The notes under the pieces are model-generated. The model was not told the DNA's origin, ran no database searches, and worked only from the letters and a program-made list of their open reading frames with translations. This document shows positions 59,792 to 64,000 of a stretch of DNA of 64,000 bases, one piece after another. Position 1 is the first letter of the stretch. Every line of letters begins with the position of its first letter. The DNA is from Eudromia elegans (lineage: Eukaryota; Chordata; Aves; Tinamiformes; Tinamidae), in NCBI GenBank assembly GCA_003342815.1, contig PTEX01000024.1:4973517-5037516 (forward strand), written 5' to 3'. The position numbers were made by a program, and so were the translations under genes.

Positions 59792-62700
59792 ATGGCGGGG
59801 CTCTCGGTGCGCGACCCCGCCGTGGACCGCTCCCTGCGCTCCGTGTTCGGTGAGCGGCGCCGCGGGACGCGGCGGGGCGGGAGCGGGGCCGGGGCCGCGG
59901 CCGGGGTCGCGCCGCCTCACGCGCTCCCCGTGTGTGTCCCGCAGTGGGGAACATCCCGTACGAGGCCACGGAGGAGCAGCTCAAGGACATCTTCTCCGAG
60001 GTCGGGCCCGTGGTGAGCTTCAGGTGAGGGTCCCTCGCCGCGCGGCCCCGCTGTGTCCTCCGCGCAGGCCGCAGCCTCGGTGGGATGGGGCCCCGGAGCG
60101 CGGGCACGTCGTCCTGCCCCAGCAGCACGCTCCTTAGCGCCCGGCGCCGAGCACGGCTGTGGGAAGAGCCGCTGGCTCCCCGGGATCGGCTCCGTGTGCC
60201 CGAGGGGCGGCCCCCGTGGGCTGACAAGCAGCTCGGTGTCACCAGGAGCGCGGTGCTCCAGCTAGTGACCCCTTGGGACACGGGCGCGCTGGGAGCAGCC
60301 ACGAACCGGGAGCTGGGGACCCTTTGAGTGCCCGTCCCGCACCCCTGGCTGCACCCACTGCCTCCCCGCTGCCACCTGGGGCCCTGCACAGTGAGGGTGA
60401 CCAGGGGCGTCCAGCGCTCCCCTCGTGCCCACGCCGCCCTCAGCGGGTCTCTGCTCCCTGCCCTGCAGGTTGGTCTATGACAGGGAGACAGGGAAGCCCA
60501 AGGGCTATGGCTTCTGCGAGTACCAGGACCAGGAGACGGCCCTCAGTGCCATGCGGAACCTGAACGGGCGCGAGTTCAGCGGCCGGGCCCTGCGCGTGGA
60601 CAACGCGGCCAGCGAGAAGAACAAGGAGGAGCTGAAGAGTGAGTCTGGGTGTTGTGGTGGGGAAAACTGATGCCGTTCCGGGCTGGCCTGTCGTGTCAGG
60701 AAACGTCTCTTCTGTGAGGCTGATGAGAGGGGGATGCCAGAGAGCTCATCTGCTCCGAGTAACGCCAAGTGCACTTTGCAGCGGGGTGTGTGGGCTGAGC
60801 TGTGTATTTTCTCTTCTGGTTGTTGCCCCTGCTCTCACTGGCAGCCTCTCCCGTTGCTGGTGATGGTGGCATTCCCTCTTTGAGGAGCAGACCAGACACA
60901 GCGAGTTGGCACTGCCATCCGGAGCAAGGTCACAGCTTGTGTCACAAACTCCGTTGCAGGCTTGGGCACAGGCGCTCCCATCATCGAGTCGCCCTATGGG
61001 GACCCGGTCAATCCCGAGGACGCCCCGGAGTCCATCAGCCGCGCGGTTGCCAGCCTGCCTCCCGAGCAGATGTTTGAGCTGATGAAGCAGATGAAGGTGC
61101 GTGGAAGCGGAGGACTTGTCCCTTCGCTCACACCCTCGTGGCGCTAGAGCTCTCACCCGCGCGTTTCTCCTCAGCTGTGCGTGCAGAATAGCCCCCAGGA
61201 AGCCAGGAACATGCTGCTGCAGAACCCGCAGCTGGCGTACGCCCTGCTGCAGGCGCAGGTGGTGATGAGGATCGTCGATCCGGAGATCGCGCTGGTGCGT
61301 CCCCCCTGCCTCGTCCGGGGCTGAGGAGCCTGCTGCGGAGGTGGGGAGCGGAAGAGAACTTCTTTCTGCCTCTTGTGCTCCTAGAAAATCCTGCACCGCC
61401 AGACCACTGTCCCTCCTCTGATCCCAGGCAGCCAGCAGGCAGTGCCAGGACCAGGGCCTGGGCCGGGCCCGGGAGCAGGGCCAGGCCCGAATGCCCAGCT
61501 GAACCCAGGGAACACACCGGCATCACAGCCGCAACCCATAGTAAGAGACAGGCTTGCTGTGCCCGGCATGGGCATGGAGGTGGGGTGTAAAGGGTGTGGG
61601 GCACCTGTGGCCGGGCAGCAGCGTGCCGCTGACGTGCGCTCTCTCTGCAGGGTGGCCTGCACGTGAACGGCGCTCCTGCCCTACTGCAGCCGCCCCTGCA
61701 GGGAGCCGTGCCGGCTCCGGGAGCGATGGCAGCTGCAGTGCAGGGCCCAGGCCCTGGCCCCCTGGCCCCGGGAGGTGAGTGCCTGGCTCTTCCTGTGTGG
61801 TGCTGCTGTGGGCACGCGGGGCCTGCACGCAGCCTGCCTGTGCCTTTTTCCTAACTGGAGGGTTTGACGCTGCTGGCCCCCAAACCACAGGCTGCGGTTG
61901 TGGCTGTTGGCTCAGGAAGATGGCTCTGCTCTTTGGGAAATGGACACCAAAAAATGAAATCTCTGGGAGTTGCCTCAGGACCTGGGAGTGGGGCAGTTAT
62001 TCTGGGCCCAAGGAATTGGTGCAGGGACAGCCAGCGAGGAGTCTCATGTCTCGCATTGCCTCTCAGGTGGATTGCAGCCGCAGGTGGGCATGCCGGGAGG
62101 AGGGCCCGTGCCCTTGGAGCGCGGACAAGGTAAAACACGGTGCCGTTGGCGTCTCGTGAGCCTCGCTGCACGGCCAGGCTGCCCGCAGCCTCGCCAGGCG
62201 CGTGCCGGGACGGGGCGGCACTGGGCACGAGGCTGCGGGCGGGCTCTCCTGCTCGCGGAGCTGCCGTGCACCCCTTGGCCAACAGTGGCTCCGCTCTGTG
62301 GGCCAGGAGAGCCGCCGGTCCCACGGAGCCCGCCGGCTGGATGTGCTTGTTTCCTCTCTGCCTGCGAGCCCATGTCTGTCTCTGTGCTTGTGTGGGCAGG
62401 GAGAGCTCGCTCTGCTCCGGTCCCTCTCCTGCTCCTTGGCTGTGCGGGCGCTGGGAAGCAGCTGCGCGGCGCCGGCCCAGGCAGGGCTCCCGCGCCCTCT
62501 GCGCCGTGCCCGGCAGAGGGAGCTGGGCCTTTGCTTTTGCTTGCGACAGTGAGCGCGAGGCTTGGCAGGGAACTTCCCAGTGAGTGACTGCTCGGCCCTC
62601 CCTCCGCAGACGCCGTCTGCACAGCCCAGCCCCGGAGCCAGATTCCTTACGATCCAGCGTGTTGCCCTGTTGAGGCAGGCACTGAGTTTAGCACCACCAA

Positions 62701-64000
62701 GGCATTCCTGTTCTTCCAGGAGAAAGGCATGCAGGGAGCTGATATCGCCCTTGATCTGATTGGTGTCTTAGGCCTTGTGTGGGGAACACAGCAAACCTGT
62801 TTCGAGGTCCTTGAGCCTCACATCTCCTAAGGGCAGCTGTCTCATTTTCTCTCAGGGAGACTTGTCTCCCTGAGAGCAATCCTGCAGTTCTGGCAGTTTC
62901 ACTGCTATCCCCCAGCAGAAAAGTGGAGAGCAGACAGAAACCTGGAGCTGGGAGTGTCGTGGGGAGCTGCGGGCAGAGGTTGGTTTGACTCACTGTGTGT
63001 CACTGATTATTTCGGCAGGACGTCCTATGCGTCGCTTGGTGTCCCAGCCTGCACAGTGTGCACGTGCCCACAGTGAGCAAGCGCAGGGCCCTGCCCTGCT
63101 GCACAGACCTGGCTGGGGTGGTTGTCACGCTCACGCTGTCACAGCTGCCACTAGGGGAAGATGCTGATGAAGCCAGGCCAGCAGCAGGCAATGTCTTTTT
63201 GGATAGGTGTCCTGGGGGACGCAGGAAGCAGAGCTGATTGCAGAGGCCCAGTGGGCCTCAGTTGTGCTGTTCCCAGAGCTGGCTCCGTTTGCGCGTACAC
63301 TATTTATGTGTCTGCTCTTCTCCCTCTCTTCCTGCTGCTTGCCCAGGGAACCTGCAGCTCTCGCCTGTGGGACCTGCCAGGCCTGCGTCTATCGAGCGTA
63401 TCCAAGGTATCCCTGCAGCTCCAGCTCCCTTCCCTCGTGGAGCCCCTTGTGGAGCGCATAGAGAGAGCAGCTTGTGCCCTGCTGCACAAGCGGCCAGGAC
63501 TGTCACTGTGTAGCTTGACAGGGTTAGAAGGAGGCAGAATTTCTTCTGGGGGCAGGAGGAGAGAGCAGGCTAAGCACGCTAGAAGAGGGGTCTTTGCCCC
63601 AGTCTTTGCCTAGGGTCCAACCCCCTTTGAGATGTCCCTGACAGGAGCCTTCCAGGTCTTGCTTCTGCTCCTAGCACCATCGTCAGAGTGTTGCAGCTCC
63701 TGCTCCGAGGGGTTTTGGCTGCCCGATGTTATGAGGAGCCTCAGGTAGAAGCAGAGAGTGGGGGGCAAGGGGCTGGGAGCAGCATCCAGGCAGGGGCTGC
63801 AGGCAGCACGGCCAGGCCGCCCTGCGCGCGCTGCAGGCAGTGTCAGCACAGCTCTGGTCATGCTCATCCTCACGAGCTCTTGTGTGTCTCCCTGGCAGTG
63901 CCCATGCCAGACCCGAGGGCCCCTATGCAGCGTGGACCTCTACCTGCTAGTGGCCCGCCGCCCCGCGGCCTTTTGGGAGATGCCCCGAATGACCCTCGTG
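59792..64000 (+). CDS. CSTF2: Cleavage stimulation factor subunit 2 (CstF-64), 5' part
   Basis: RNA-binding subunit of the CstF complex; it binds the GU-rich element downstream of poly(A) sites in the nucleus. Nine coding exons are visible: 59792-59849, 59945-60023, 60469-60638, 60960-61096, 61175-61294, 61385-61540, 61651-61774, 62067-62129 and 63899 to the edge. They give 1009 bp, about 336 residues (human total 577). The RRM covers about 16-94, with RNP2 VFVGNIPY and RNP1 KGYGFCEY split across exons. The hinge that binds CstF-77 or symplekin follows ([38 protein letters not shown]), then the Pro/Gly-rich region with a [14 protein letters not shown] run. The last visible exon reads RAPMQRG then [12 protein letters not shown]. 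The MEARA repeats and C-terminal helical domain are beyond the window. The start matches [17 protein letters not shown] of the family. Confidence 0.96.
62130..63898 (+). other. CSTF2: CSTF2 intron 8
   Basis: 1.77-kb intron before the last visible exon. Introns in this region of mammalian CSTF2 host alternative neuronal exons, but I recognised none here. Mixed composition and no clear repeat. Confidence 0.65.

Overview
This window is vertebrate nuclear DNA, almost certainly from a bird. Genes are split by GT-AG introns that are mostly short. There is a CR1 LINE ending in the ATTCTATG-type 3' repeat typical of avian and reptilian CR1. Promoters are very GC-rich, and three assembly gaps (runs of N) lie in GC-rich promoter sequence. 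Gene order and orientation are PCDH19(-), TNMD(+), TSPAN6(-), SRPX2(+), SYTL4(-), CSTF2(+), which matches human Xq22.1. In birds this block is autosomal (chicken chromosome 4, or 4A in other birds). One gene is in a different place from mammals: a multi-exon TYW2/TRMT12 (wybutosine synthesis enzyme) lies between SYTL4 and CSTF2, whereas mammals carry TRMT12 as an intronless gene elsewhere.

Layout. 1-9.6 kb: two coding exons of PCDH19 on the minus strand (large extracellular exon 7488-9628; cytoplasmic exon 4043-4370); the 3' exons lie beyond the left edge. 9.6-11.2 kb: gap plus GC-rich PCDH19 upstream region. 11.2-12 kb: an old CR1 relic. 12-23 kb: gene-free sequence with AT-rich islands and two 10-bp-period arrays. 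23.1-24.15 kb: about 1 kb of CA-rich minisatellite ending about 200 bp before the TNMD start codon. 24.35-30.1 kb: complete seven-exon TNMD. 32.9-38.6 kb: complete seven-exon TSPAN6 with a long 3' UTR. 38.6-40.9 kb: head-to-head TSPAN6/SRPX2 promoter interval holding two minisatellites and a gap. 40.9-44.2 kb: complete ten-coding-exon SRPX2. 45.3-53.8 kb: complete 16-coding-exon SYTL4 (granuphilin) with a 5'-truncated CR1 in one intron. 56.0-58.8 kb: TYW2/TRMT12 in at least seven exons, start uncertain. 58.8-59.8 kb: head-to-head TRMT12/CSTF2 interval with a minisatellite and a gap. 59.8 kb to the end: the first nine coding exons of CSTF2, cut by the right edge.

The genes do not form a pathway. 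They are a conserved linkage block: a delta-protocadherin, a tendon membrane glycoprotein, a tetraspanin, a secreted sushi protein, a Rab27 effector, a tRNA-modifying enzyme and an mRNA 3'-end processing factor. Neighbours alternate in orientation, giving convergent pairs (TNMD/TSPAN6, SRPX2/SYTL4) and divergent pairs (PCDH19/TNMD, TSPAN6/SRPX2, SYTL4 upstream region, TRMT12/CSTF2). Exon boundaries below were placed by hand using splice consensus, reading phase and remembered human protein order. No alignment was run.
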